Of a stretch of 38,502 nucleotides of DNA, positions 7,656 to 15,781 are shown piece after piece. Both the position numbers and the translations under genes were made by a program. The notes beneath the pieces were generated by a model. That model was not told where the DNA came from, did not search any database, and saw only the letters and a list, made by a program, of their open reading frames with translations. The DNA comes from CAYQDR01 sp964416315 (GTDB taxonomy: Bacteria > Methylomirabilota > Methylomirabilia > Rokubacteriales > DASRDR01). The stretch is taken from positions 1-38,502 of the forward strand of contig CAYQDR010000036.1 in assembly GCA_964416315.1 (NCBI GenBank). Reading direction: 5' to 3'. Each line of letters opens with the position of its first letter. The stretch's first letter is position 1.

Positions 7656-7876
7656 CAACGGTCGATCTCCACGAAGACGACGAGGCCCTTGCCGACCCGC
7701 CGCGGCAGCGGGATTCCGACCTCGCGGCAGCCGGCGACCACCATCCGGACGCCGAGGACCTGCCCGGGGCAGCAGTGCCCGTGAAAGGCGACGGCCTCCT
7801 CGAGGAGGTCGTCCAGGGCGCGCTCGGGGAGGGGGATCTCGCGGCTCGAGGTGTGGGCCAGGACGTGCGGCGTCAT
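7592..7876 (-). pseudogene. 3'-truncated FmdE-like (formylmethanofuran dehydrogenase subunit E family) gene
   Basis: It starts with ATG at 7876 in an ATGA overlap with the CMD-like gene. The first 73 or so residues show the FmdE domain: AFHGHCCPGQVLGVRM (His and Cys metal-binding pattern), then KGLVVFVEIDRCAT, where intact members continue DAI. At about 7655 the homology stops and the frame runs on as nonsense (GRSSSPTRPSSS) through permease DNA to a stop at 7592. FmdE domains bind zinc and often accompany molybdenum enzymes, consistent with its place at the end of the molybdopterin oxidoreductase operon. About half the domain is lost. Confidence 0.8.
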
Positions 7877-8202
7877 CCGCGGGCTCTTCTCGCGCGCCCC
7901 AGCAGCTCCTCCACCCAGGTGAAGGCGGCCACGGCGGTCGGAAAGCCCAGGGTCGGCGCGGTCAGAGCCACCACGTGGCGGATCTCTTCCGGGGCGACGC
8001 CGGCCTCCAGCGCCCGGCGCGTGTGGGCGTGAACGGCTCCTTCCAGGCGGGCGCCGATCGCCATCCCGAGCTTCACGAGCTCCCGGGTCTTGGCGTCGAG
8101 CGGCCCCGTCCTGGCGCACGCGTGTCCCAGTGCCTCGTAGGCCTTCGCGACGGCGGGGTGCCGCCGCCCGAATGCGCGGAAGGGCTTGGGAATCTCGGAC
8201 AT
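7873..8202 (-). CDS. Carboxymuconolactone decarboxylase/AhpD-like protein
   Basis: A 109-residue CMD-domain protein from MSEIPKPFRAF at 8202, preceded by GAGGAGGCACTCG. The core reads LVKLGMAIGARLEGAVHAHTRRALEAGVAPEEIRHV. The helix and the conserved His are kept, but no CxxC pair precedes the His (ARLEGAVH). It follows the molybdoenzyme gene by 17 bases and overlaps fmdE by 4 bases, so it belongs to that operon. Members of this Cys-less group are common beside oxidoreductases, but their activity is not established. The protein is full length for a single CMD domain. Confidence 0.85.
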   Translation of the reverse strand: MSEIPKPFRAFGRRHPAVAKAYEALGHACARTGPLDAKTRELVKLGMAIGARLEGAVHAHTRRALEAGVAPEEIRHVVALTAPTLGFPTAVAAFTWVEELLGRARRARG

Positions 8203-8219
8203 CGAGTGCCTCCTCTTCG

Positions 8220-11200
8220 TCACGCCCTCACCACCCTCACGTCGGTGTCGTAGAACACCGCGCTTCCGCCGGTCAGGTCGGAGAGGCAGGTATTCCCGAG
8301 CACCGGGTCCACCCGCATGGCGGCGTTGGCGTGGATGCCTTTGCCCCGCCGCGGATCGCCCTTCACGACCTTCCCGTCCACCACCACGTCGGCGGCCCCG
8401 TAGGCCCAGTGGCCGTGGCCCAGCGAGAAGGCGACCACGCCCGGGCGGATCCCCTGGATCACCCGGAGCTTCCCCGCCATGGGGCGCGTCCGGCCTCCTC
8501 CGAGCCTCCACACCCCTTCGGGGTTCGTCGCCGAGGCGATCTTCACCGTCTGGCCGTCCTTGAGCCCGAGCCGCGTGGCGTCCACCTCGTTCATGATCAC
8601 GGAGTTCTCGGGGAGGAGCTGGAGGAGCCAGTAGTCCGCCGCGGTCCGGGACTTGGTGTGGCTGATCTCCCGGAAGGTGATGAGCCGGAGGTCGTAGCCC
8701 TGGTCGGCGATGGGCCGCCCGAGGCTGTCCGCCGGCGCGGGGAGGTAGGTGGCGAGGCCGGGGAAGGGCTTACCCGTCATCGCGCTCTTCGTCCTGGCCG
8801 TCTTCTCCTGGTAGAGGTTGATGAGGGTGCCGTAGCGGTTGGCCACCCGGTCGCCGTCGTAGGCCTTGTCCGCGTCCTGGAAGCGCCCGCCGCGGTTCAA
8901 CACGTAGATCACCTTCCGCCACCACTCGCCGCCGACGGTCCGCTCCCAGCGTGCCGGGTCGAAGACCGTCTTCGGCAGGTGCCGCCGGGAGGCCAGGAAG
9001 AGCCTCACCTCCTCGTCGCTCGCGTCGGGGACGGCGTCCCCCGGCCGGTCTCCCGCCGCGACGTTCGCCACCATCCGGAGGTAGAGGTCGTCGGGACGCG
9101 CGAAGGGCTGCTTGGGGCCGAAGCCGTCCTTGCCGAAGCCCGGCAGGTCCAGCCGCTCGGCGATCCCGAGGAGCAGCGCCTCGAGCGACAGGGGCATCGC
9201 CTCGCCGAACACCGTGACGGTCTCCGGGATGGGCGCGATCACGGGCTGGCGCACGGGCTGGATCTTCGGCGCCACGGAGGGGTGGCTGCCGTGGAACTCC
9301 CACCGCTCGAGGTAGGAGAGGTCGGGGAAGATGTAGTCGGCGTACATGGAGGTCTCGCCGATCACGATGTCGCTGGCCACGAAGAGCGGCACCTTCGCGA
9401 CGTCCGAGAGGATGGCGATGTTCGTGTGCCCCGCGGGCAGCGCGTAGACCGGAGAGCCCATGTAGAGGAACAGGGCCTTGATCGGATAGGGGTAGGCATC
9501 CCCCGCCGACGGGACGATCTCCTGGTAGAGGTCGGAGGAGAGGGGGAACCAGGGCCGCTTGGCCGGGTAGCCGGCGAAGAGGGTGGTCTCCTCGTACTTG
9601 ACGTCGTGGCGGAGGAGGCTCACCCCGAAGGGCGCCGCCTTGCCGGGCATGAGCTTGCCCAGAGGGAACGGCTGCCCCGGCTTGCCGCCGGCGGCGTCGT
9701 AGGTGGTCGCCTTGATCATCCCCCCCCTCCAGTCGTAGTTGCCGATCAGGAGGTTGAGCGTGAGCCAGGCCACGACGTTGTAGAAGCCGTTGGTGTGCTG
9801 GGAGACGCCGCGGTGGATGTCGGCGGCGGCCTTCTTCCCGTGGCTGGTGAACTCTTGCGCGAGGTCCACCACGTCGCGCGGGTTGACCCCGGCGATCTCG
9901 GCCCACTCCTCGATGCTGTGCGTGCCGGCGGACTCCTTGAGGAGCTGGAGGCCGCTCTTGACCTTGATCCCCGAGAGCTCCGTGGCGACGAAGAGATCCC
10001 CCTCCACCGGGTTCTGCTCGTCGTAGGGGTCTACCACGACCGGCCGGCCGTCCTTCAGGACGACGAAGAGGTCTTTCTCCGACAGGCCCACCTCCTTGGC
10101 GCGCAGGAAGGCCCCGGGCGTCCTGTCCGTCTCCAGCTTGACCAGCCAGGTGGCGTTCGTCCAGGTGGGCTCGCCGTCCGCCTTGGCCGCAGCCCGGTTG
10201 GCGTTGGCCAGGTAACGGGCGTCGACGCGCCCGTGGTCGATGATCCACCGGCTCAGGGCGAGCGCCAGCGCGGCCTCCGTTCCCGGCTTCGCCGGGAGCC
10301 AGCGCCACGCCTTGGCGGCCGTCTTCGAGAAGCGCGGGTCCACCACGGCCATGCGGAGCCGCCCGGAGGTGAGGCCTTCCATGATCTTCGGGATCCGGAG
10401 CGGCGGGCCGTAGTTCCCCTCGAGCGGAGAGGCGCCCACGAAGATGATGAACTCGCTGTTGCCGGTGTCGGCCTGCCAGTAGAACTTCGCCCCCCCGGTC
10501 CACTTCCCGTCCCGGTACTGCTCGCTCATCGCCTTGCCGGAGAAGTACAGCGAGCCCTGGCAGACCGTCGTGTGCCCGTGGGCGTTCACGGAGCCGAAGG
10601 CGTCCCGGGTGAAGCGGCCGATCAGGTCTCCCCGGCCCGCCTTGAGCCGCCCCCAGGCGAAGACGAACTGGTTGTTCCGGGGGCCGAGGTCGGGGTGGTC
10701 CGGGTCGATGAGGAGGGGGAGGTGCTCGGCGTGCTTGGCCTTGAACTCGGGGGACGGTCAGCTTCTTGGCCTGGACCCCCTTGGAGTCGTCGGCCAGCGT
10801 TTTGGCCAGCTTGGGGTCGCGGAGGGCCCGGATCTCCCTCAGTCCCGCGACCTTCCGGCGCTCCTCGCCCGGGACGTGCCGGAAGAGCTCGCCGCCCTCG
10901 ACGATCTCCTGGACCGCCTGGTCGAAGGGAATCGTCAGCCACCGGTTCGACCCGCGCGGGCCCGCGCGCTTGAGGACCTTGACGATCCGGTACGGGTCGT
11001 AGGCGCTCTGGAGCCCCGCCTGCCCCTTGGGGCAGAGGATGGCGTCGTAGGTCGCCGTGTCGAAGGGCGAGGACCGGTAGGGCAGGTGCGGCGTGAGGTT
11101 CATCGGATCCAGCGGGTTGCCGTCGATCTTGACGACGACGCCGTCCACGAGCTTCGCCTTGATGCCGCACCCCGTGTTGCACTGGAGGCACACCGAGTAG

Positions 11201-11400
11201 AGGACGTTCTCGGGCTTGGCCAGGGGGTAGGCCCCGCCCACGAGCCCCTGGGCCTCGGCCCGGCCCACGAGCGTCATCGCGTGCCGGAGCTGCGCGGCGA
11301 GGAGGGCCGAGCCGCCCAGGAAGGCCCCGGTGACGAGGAAGTTGCGGCGATCCAGGTACCAGACCTGGCTGCCGTTCGCGGTTTCCATCTCCGTCGCCAT
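8220..11400 (-). CDS. TAT-exported molybdopterin oxidoreductase, tetrathionate/arsenate reductase (TtrA/ArrA) clade, with one frameshift
   Basis: A catalytic subunit of the DMSO-reductase superfamily. A twin-arginine signal (DRRNFLVTGAFLGG, residues 17-30) sends it across the membrane. The [4Fe-4S] cysteines are C71, C74, C78 and C123 (CLQCNTGC and ILCPKG). Past the frameshift, NAHGHTTVCQGSLYF holds the Cys expected to bind molybdenum. The reading frame breaks in a run of five G at 10749-10753. Removing one base joins the two halves (KKLTV then PEFKAKH) into exactly 1,060 codons including the stop, matching the large TtrA-type size. The break is therefore either a sequencing error or a recent inactivation. 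It lies 11 bases after the iron-sulfur subunit gene. Tetrathionate, thiosulfate, polysulfide or arsenate are all possible substrates. Confidence 0.82.
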
Positions 11401-11411
11401 CGCCGTCCTCC

Positions 11412-12200
11412 CTATCGGTGGCAGGCCAGGCAGGCCTTGAGGCTGTCCGCCGCCTGGGTGTCGTCAACGAGGTAGTGCACGCGCGGCTCGGTCTTGAGCG
11501 CGGCCTGCAGCTTGAACGTGCCGTGCGTGCCGAGGAGCTTCGAGACCAGGCTCTCCGGGTCGCTCAGGTCCCCGAAGAAGCTGACCCCGCCGTCGCACGT
11601 CGTGACGCAGGCGGGGAGCATGCCCGCCTCCACGCGCTGGAGGCAGAAGTGGCACTTGCGCGCGGTCCCGATGGGCGGACCCCCGTTGGTCCGCACCCAG
11701 GGCCTGCCGTACTCGTAGGTCGCCGCCTTCTCGTAGGGCTGGAGCGCCGGGGTCCCCTGGCCGTAGTAGCGACCGTCGTCGTAGGACAGGGCGTTGTACG
11801 GGCAGGCCTTGGCCACCCGCTCGAAGACGTCCTTGCCCCGGAGCTTGTCGTAGTCGATCGCGACGATTCCGTCGGGGCGCTTCGTGATGGCGCCCGCCGG
11901 CGCGGCCTTGAGGCAGGGCGGGTTGTCGCACTGCATGCAGTTCACCGGCATAAAGGTGCGGGAGACCTGGGGGTACTCCCCCGACTCCACCTCGCCGACC
12001 CGGCGGTAGGCCACCCCCGGCGGCGAACCGTTCTCCGCGATACAGGCGACGACGCAGGCATAGCAGGCGGTGCAGCGCTTGGTGTTGAGCACCATGGCCC
12101 ACCGGCGCTCCGCCGGGGGCTTCCGCAGCGCCCGACGGAGATCGTCGCGCATCCGGCTGAGCTCTTCTCCCCGCGTGGACATCGGCGTCGGTGTGATCAT
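11412..12200 (-). CDS. 4Fe-4S ferredoxin-type electron-transfer subunit (TtrB/PsrB/NrfC-like) with terminal CxxCH
   Basis: A 262-residue partner of the molybdoenzyme. The start MITPTPMST at 12200 is chosen because GGAGGG lies 5 bases upstream; longer frames to 12311 lack a ribosome site. Cysteine motifs are CTACYACVVAC (C43, C46, C49, C53), CMQCDNPPC (C88, C91, C96, with Ala at 100 where relatives have Cys), a single Cys in KACPYNAL, and CHFC followed by PACVTTC. These give 12 cluster-type cysteines, enough for three clusters rather than the usual four. The last five residues are CLACHR without its R, a CxxCH c-type haem motif, which is unusual here. There is no signal peptide, so export would be as a folded complex with the TAT-targeted catalytic subunit. 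No membrane anchor subunit is visible nearby. Confidence 0.85.
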   Translation of the reverse strand: MITPTPMSTRGEELSRMRDDLRRALRKPPAERRWAMVLNTKRCTACYACVVACIAENGSPPGVAYRRVGEVESGEYPQVSRTFMPVNCMQCDNPPCLKAAPAGAITKRPDGIVAIDYDKLRGKDVFERVAKACPYNALSYDDGRYYGQGTPALQPYEKAATYEYGRPWVRTNGGPPIGTARKCHFCLQRVEAGMLPACVTTCDGGVSFFGDLSDPESLVSKLLGTHGTFKLQAALKTEPRVHYLVDDTQAADSLKACLACHR

Positions 12201-12362
12201 CTCGACCCTCCGGCCCGGCTTGCGGGCGAATTCCACCCTCTCCTTGAGCATCTGTTCACAAGCAAGGAGAGTGCCGGACGGCTCGCGGTCGAGCTGGTCC
12301 CCTGGCCCCAAACGCTTCCGCTTTTGCGATAGGGAGATAGCGGGGGAGAAACCGGGACCGAC

Positions 12363-12458
12363 GCGCCGCGACTTCTAGGTCGAATGCCCTAGGCCGAAGG
12401 AATCGGGCGGGCAGTTTCCGCGCGGCCGTCGCAGCCCACTGGGGCGGGAGCGCCCCAG
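12363..12458. repeat. Direct repeat copy A flanking the arsenic operon
   Basis: About 95 bases closely similar to 15844-15940, in the same orientation. Shared blocks include GCGCCGCGACTT, AGGCCGAA, CGGGCGGGCAG, GGCCGTCGCA and CCCACTGGGGCGGGAGCGCCCCA, with small gaps between. It lies upstream of the molybdoenzyme operon and just downstream (minus-strand sense) of a phosphorylase tail remnant. Confidence 0.75.
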
Positions 12459-12459
12459 T
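12438..12459. terminator. Perfect 9-bp stem hairpin inside repeat A
   Basis: ACTGGGGCG, loop GGAG, CGCCCCAGT. The stem is perfect and very GC-rich but has no U-run on either side, so it is at best a factor-assisted terminator or an RNA-stabilising stem. The equivalent in copy B (15922-15939) keeps a 7-bp stem and the same loop. Confidence 0.45.
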
Positions 12460-12471
12460 AGGCCTCTGGCC

Positions 12472-12534
12472 TCAGCCGAGATCGACGGGCACCGGCTCCG
12501 CGCGCCAGATCTCCTGGCAGTACTCCCGGATGGC
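12472..12534 (-). pseudogene. Remnant of a glycogen phosphorylase 3' end (copy A)
   Basis: The last 20 codons before a TGA at 12472-12474 read AIREYCQEIWRAEPVPVDLG. They match the end of the phosphorylase fragment at 16155 (AIQEYCREIWRVEPVPVELG) at 16 of 20 residues, with about 7 mismatches in 63 bases. Upstream the frame stays open to about 12650 (for example GLPTLRAVIGLPDKNLRHR), but that part does not resemble phosphorylase and I do not recognise it. It is an isolated gene end, not a functional gene. Confidence 0.65.
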
Positions 12535-12789
12535 GACCTGCACGATGGCGTAGATCCGGTGCCTGAGGTTCTTGTCGGGTAGCCCGATGACGGCGCGAAG
12601 GGTCGGCAAGCCGCCGCCCGCGAAGACAGTGAGCTTTCGTCTACCTGTTTGCCGGGAGGTTCGGCGGCCGGAACTGCTTTTCGGTGAAGGTGGCCCGGGG
12701 TTCCGATGTCATCCGGGCCGAAGTATCATGGGTGCAGGCGAACAACACGGTGGTCACGTTCGGGTTCCATCGACCCCGCCACGGCTCCC
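12535..12789. other. Gene-free gap left of arsC
   Basis: Between the phosphorylase tail and the arsC stop I see no supported gene. The first 115 or so bases continue the open frame of the tail on the minus strand but have no recognisable product. The rest has no clear promoter or terminator. Confidence 0.3.
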
Positions 12790-13251
12790 TCATCCAGACG
12801 CCGTGCCACGACCCGGCGCGTGACCACCCACGACCCCGTCCGCCGCCAACCAGCCGCGGATCCTGGCCGCGATCTCGTCCCGGACCCGGTGGAAGGCCGC
12901 CAGGCGCTCGGCGTCGCTTCCGCCGGCACTGGAGGGGTCGTCGAAGCTCCAGTGCAGGCGCGTCGTTGGCCCGGGGAAGACTGGACAGCGCTCGTTGGCG
13001 CTGTCGCAGACGGTGACGACGTAGTCCCACGGCTCCCCGAGGAAGCGGTCGAGCGTCTTGGAGGCGTGGGCCCGCAGGTCGATGCCGACCTCGTCCATGA
13101 CGCGGATGGCGAGCGGGTGGACCCGCGTCGCCTCGGTGCCGGCGCTCTGCACCTCGAACCGGTCCGCCGCCCAGGCGCGGAGAAACCCCTCGGCCATCTG
13201 GCTCCGGGCGGAGTTGTGCGTGCAGAGGAAGAGCACGCGCCGGGGCGTCAC
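12790..13251 (-). CDS. arsC: Thioredoxin-coupled arsenate reductase ArsC (LMW phosphatase type)
   Basis: A 153-residue protein that reduces arsenate to arsenite. The P-loop CTHNSARS places the nucleophile at C10 and the conserved Arg at 16. The two resolving cysteines fall at C82 and C89 (VCDSANERC), the spacing and numbering known from the plasmid pI258 enzyme recycled by thioredoxin. WSFDDP follows. Translation starts at GTG 13251. The C-terminal 15 or so residues beyond GWLAADG are a low-complexity extension. It is the last gene of the operon arsR-acr3-usp-arsC. Its product, arsenite, is the substrate of the ACR3 pump two genes upstream. Confidence 0.93.
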   Translation of the reverse strand: MTPRRVLFLCTHNSARSQMAEGFLRAWAADRFEVQSAGTEATRVHPLAIRVMDEVGIDLRAHASKTLDRFLGEPWDYVVTVCDSANERCPVFPGPTTRLHWSFDDPSSAGGSDAERLAAFHRVRDEIAARIRGWLAADGVVGGHAPGRGTASG

Positions 13252-13288
13252 TGAGTCGCCATCCGTCTCATTGCCGCCAATCGCCGCC

Positions 13289-14155
13289 TCAGCGAATCGG
13301 CGGGACGAGCAGTACCGGGATCGGGGCCCGGCGGAGGACCTTCTGGCTCACGCTGCCCAGGAACTCCCCACGGATGAACCCCCGCCCCTGGCTGCCCATC
13401 ACGACGAGGGAGTGCGTGGCGGCGCGCTCGATGATAGCCGGCGCCGGGAAGCCGTAGGGGATGTCGATCATCACCTCCTTGGCGCCGAGCGCGTGGAGGC
13501 GCGCCGCCCGACGCTCCAGCCGTTCCCGATCCAGGCGGTTGAACTCCTCCAGGCGGTGAAGGAGATGAGGATCGAGGCGGCCCCGGTCCTGGACGTGGAG
13601 GAGCGTCACGGCCGACCCGCGGGCGTCCACGAAGCGCTGCACGTGCTGGAAGGCCCGCTCCGCGGTGTCCGAGAAGTCGGTCGGGACGAGCAGCCGGGCG
13701 AAGAGATCCTCGCAGACCGCGGCGCAGCGCTGCTCCCCTGCTTCCTCGACCAGCCGAAGCCGGACCAGCAGCACCGGCACCTCGGCCTGCTGCAGGACCT
13801 CGTGGCTCACGCTGCCGAGCAAGACGCCGCGGGCAATCCCTGCTCCGTGCGAGCCGAGCACGAGGAGCGACGCGCCGGATTCGCGGGCGAATCTGTTGAT
13901 CTCGTACGCCGGCTCGCCGATCGGCAGCTCCACCCGCACTCGATAGCCCATCTCTTCGAGAACGCGGCGTTGGACGTCCAGGATGGGCCAGGTCAGCTCG
14001 CGCAGGCGCAGGGCGAGGCCCCCGACGTCCCGGACCGGGAGCACGTGGAGGAGAGTCGCCTCCCGGGCGCCGATCGCCCGCAGCCCCTCCAGGCAGCGGA
14101 GCACGGCGCCCGACGCCTCGGAGAGGTCGCTCCCGACGACGATCCGCTCGAACAT
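13289..14155 (-). CDS. Tandem-domain universal stress protein (UspA family)
   Basis: A 288-residue protein with two Usp domains (about 1-130 and 150-288). Each ends with the nucleotide-binding pattern G-x2-G-x9-G-S: GSHGAGIARGVLLGS in the first and GSQGRGFIRGEFLGS in the second, both followed by a PVLLV strand. It is therefore likely to bind ATP. It begins 1 base after the ACR3 stop and lies 37 bases before arsC, so it is co-transcribed in the arsenic operon. Its role there is not established; Usp proteins act as stress-protective or regulatory factors, and its position suggests arsenic-stress tolerance. Confidence 0.92.
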   Translation of the reverse strand: MFERIVVGSDLSEASGAVLRCLEGLRAIGAREATLLHVLPVRDVGGLALRLRELTWPILDVQRRVLEEMGYRVRVELPIGEPAYEINRFARESGASLLVLGSHGAGIARGVLLGSVSHEVLQQAEVPVLLVRLRLVEEAGEQRCAAVCEDLFARLLVPTDFSDTAERAFQHVQRFVDARGSAVTLLHVQDRGRLDPHLLHRLEEFNRLDRERLERRAARLHALGAKEVMIDIPYGFPAPAIIERAATHSLVVMGSQGRGFIRGEFLGSVSQKVLRRAPIPVLLVPPIR

Positions 14156-14156
14156 G

Positions 14157-15281
14157 TCAGCCTCCCCGGCCTACCGATCCCCGGGCCGGGGCGGCCGTTT
14201 GCGCGAGATCGGCCTCGGCGTCAACAAACCAGTGGCGGGTCCGGATACAGATCGAGCAGACGGAGAGCATGACCGGCACCTCCACCAGCACGCCCACCAC
14301 GGTCGCCAGGGTGGCCCCCGAGGTCAGCCCGAAGAGCGAGATGGCCGTGGCCACCGCCAGCTCGAAGAAGTTGCTGGCCCCGATCAGGGCCCCGGGCGCG
14401 GCCACGGCGTGCGGCACGCGGAACCAGCGGGCCAGCCCGTACGCGAGGCTGGCGTTGAAGTAGACCTGGATCAGGAGCGGGATCGCGATCAGCACGATGT
14501 GTGACAGCCGGCCGAGGATCACCGCGCCCTGGAACGCGAAGATGAGCACGAGCGTGGCCAACAGCGCGAGGATCGTTACCGGCTTGAGCCGCGCCAGGAA
14601 GACCGACTCGAACCAGACGGGCCCGCGCGCCCGCAGGAGCCAGTGCCGGGAGACGGCGCCGGCGGCCAGTGGAATCACGATGTAGAGGACGACCGAGTAG
14701 AGCAGGACATCGTAGGGGACGGAAATGCTCGATACGCCGAGGAGGAAGACCACGATCGGAGCGAACGCCACCAGCATGATCAGGTCGTTCAGCGCCACCT
14801 GCACCAGCGTGTAGGCGGGGTCCCCGTCGGTGAGATAGCTCCAGACGAAGACCATCGCGGTACAGGGGGCGGCGGCCAGGATGATGGTCCCAGCCAGGTA
14901 CTGGTCGCCCAGCCCGGGGCCGAGCAGAGCCGCGAACAAGTGCTTGAAGAAGAGCCACCCGAGCATGGCCATGCTGAAGGGCTTGACCAGCCAGTTCACG
15001 AACAAGACGATCAGCAAGCCTCTCGGGCGCTGCCCGACGTCACGGAGCGCCGCAAAGTCGATCCGCAACATCATCGGATAGATCATGAGCCAGATCAGGA
15101 CGGCCACCGGGAGGTTGACGTGTCGGACCTCGAGCCGGCTGAGCGCCGCGACGGCACCCGGGACGAGCTTGCCAAGCGCGACCCCGGCCACGATGCAGAG
15201 CGCGACCCAGAGCGAGAGGTACCGATCGAAGACGCTGAGCTGCTTGTCAGCGCTGCCGTGCATCACAAGAGTGCTCTCCAT
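14157..15281 (-). CDS. acr3: Arsenite efflux transporter of the ACR3 family
   Basis: A ten-helix membrane protein of about 374 residues that exports arsenite using the proton gradient. The family core is intact: AAAPCTAMVFVWSYLTDGDP (with the essential Cys in the fourth helix region), QVALNDLIML, and GASNFFELAVA near the end. Possible starts are 15308, 15281 (MESTLVM) and 15263 (MHGSADK, with GGAGAG about 10 bases upstream). I give 15281, with 15263 also plausible. Just upstream is an eight-base homopolymer; losing one base there would extend the frame by 37 codons to an ATG at 15384. It sits between arsR and the Usp gene. Confidence 0.93.
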   Translation of the reverse strand: MESTLVMHGSADKQLSVFDRYLSLWVALCIVAGVALGKLVPGAVAALSRLEVRHVNLPVAVLIWLMIYPMMLRIDFAALRDVGQRPRGLLIVLFVNWLVKPFSMAMLGWLFFKHLFAALLGPGLGDQYLAGTIILAAAPCTAMVFVWSYLTDGDPAYTLVQVALNDLIMLVAFAPIVVFLLGVSSISVPYDVLLYSVVLYIVIPLAAGAVSRHWLLRARGPVWFESVFLARLKPVTILALLATLVLIFAFQGAVILGRLSHIVLIAIPLLIQVYFNASLAYGLARWFRVPHAVAAPGALIGASNFFELAVATAISLFGLTSGATLATVVGVLVEVPVMLSVCSICIRTRHWFVDAEADLAQTAAPARGSVGRGG

Positions 15282-15424
15282 CGGTCCGGGGGCAGGTGCC
15301 CCCCCCACCCGTCACCTTCAACGCGGCGTGACCGTGCTCCGCCTTGGTGATCTCCCGGGTGTTCTGGCTCGTCTTCCTTGTCATGAAGAATGCTTGATGA
15401 ATCGGGGCAAGAAAGGAGAGCGCC
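15247..15424 (-). other. arsR-acr3 spacer with a small open frame
   Basis: A 45-codon minus-strand frame runs from ATG 15384 (MTRKTSQNTREITKAEHGH) to a stop at 15247, overlapping the start of acr3. It has no ribosome site. It could be a small peptide, chance, or the true N-terminus of ACR3 separated by an error in the eight-base run at 15299-15306. Confidence 0.25.
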
Positions 15425-15763
15425 TCACTCGGAGCACCGGTCGGCCACGCGGCGAAGCGGCCCGTGGGACGCGCGGAGCGAGCCGAGGAACGTCTCCAGC
15501 GTCTCGATTGCCCCCGGCTCCAGCGAGTAGTAGACCCAGCGCCCGGCCCGTCGGGCCCGCACCAGCCCGGCATCCTTTAGGGCCTTCAGGTGAAACGAAA
15601 GCTTTGATTGCCCGGCCTCGAGCGCGTCGGTCAGATTGCAGACGCACTCCTCACCGTCCCGCAGGCGGAGGAGGATGCGCAGGCGGGTGGCGTCGGCGAG
15701 GGCCTGGAAGCGCCACGCAACCCGTTCGGCTGCTCTTGGAGATCCGTATCGCACCTCGTACAC
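15425..15763 (-). CDS. arsR: ArsR/SmtB-family arsenite-responsive repressor
   Basis: A 112-residue winged-helix repressor. The metalloid-binding Cys pair is C40 and C42 in ECVCNL, the place of the ELCVCDL box in well-studied ArsR proteins. The recognition helix follows (GQSKLSFHLKALKDAGLV), then the wing (RRAGRWVYYSL). When arsenite binds the cysteines, the dimer leaves its operator. Translation appears to start at GTG 15763, only 2 bases from a classic ArsR operator. That is so close that the next GTG (15754) is an alternative start. It is the first gene of the arsenic operon and presumably regulates itself. Confidence 0.93.
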   Translation of the reverse strand: MYEVRYGSPRAAERVAWRFQALADATRLRILLRLRDGEECVCNLTDALEAGQSKLSFHLKALKDAGLVRARRAGRWVYYSLEPGAIETLETFLGSLRASHGPLRRVADRCSE

Positions 15764-15765
15764 AT

Positions 15766-15781
15766 ATCAAACTTCATTGAT
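15766..15781. promoter_or_regulatory. ArsR-type operator ATCAA-N6-TTGAT
   Basis: ATCAA at 15766-15770 and TTGAT at 15777-15781 form a perfect 5-bp inverted repeat with a 6-base spacer, the published pattern for several ArsR/SmtB operators. It abuts the arsR start. On the minus strand a TTGCAT at 15789-15784 could serve as -35, with the operator filling the spacer, which would block RNA polymerase when ArsR is bound. Confidence 0.7.

Noticed and set aside
8130..10973. A 947-codon plus-strand open frame opposite the molybdoenzyme gene
   Set aside because: It is a mirror image of the real minus-strand gene, with low-complexity composition and no family resemblance.
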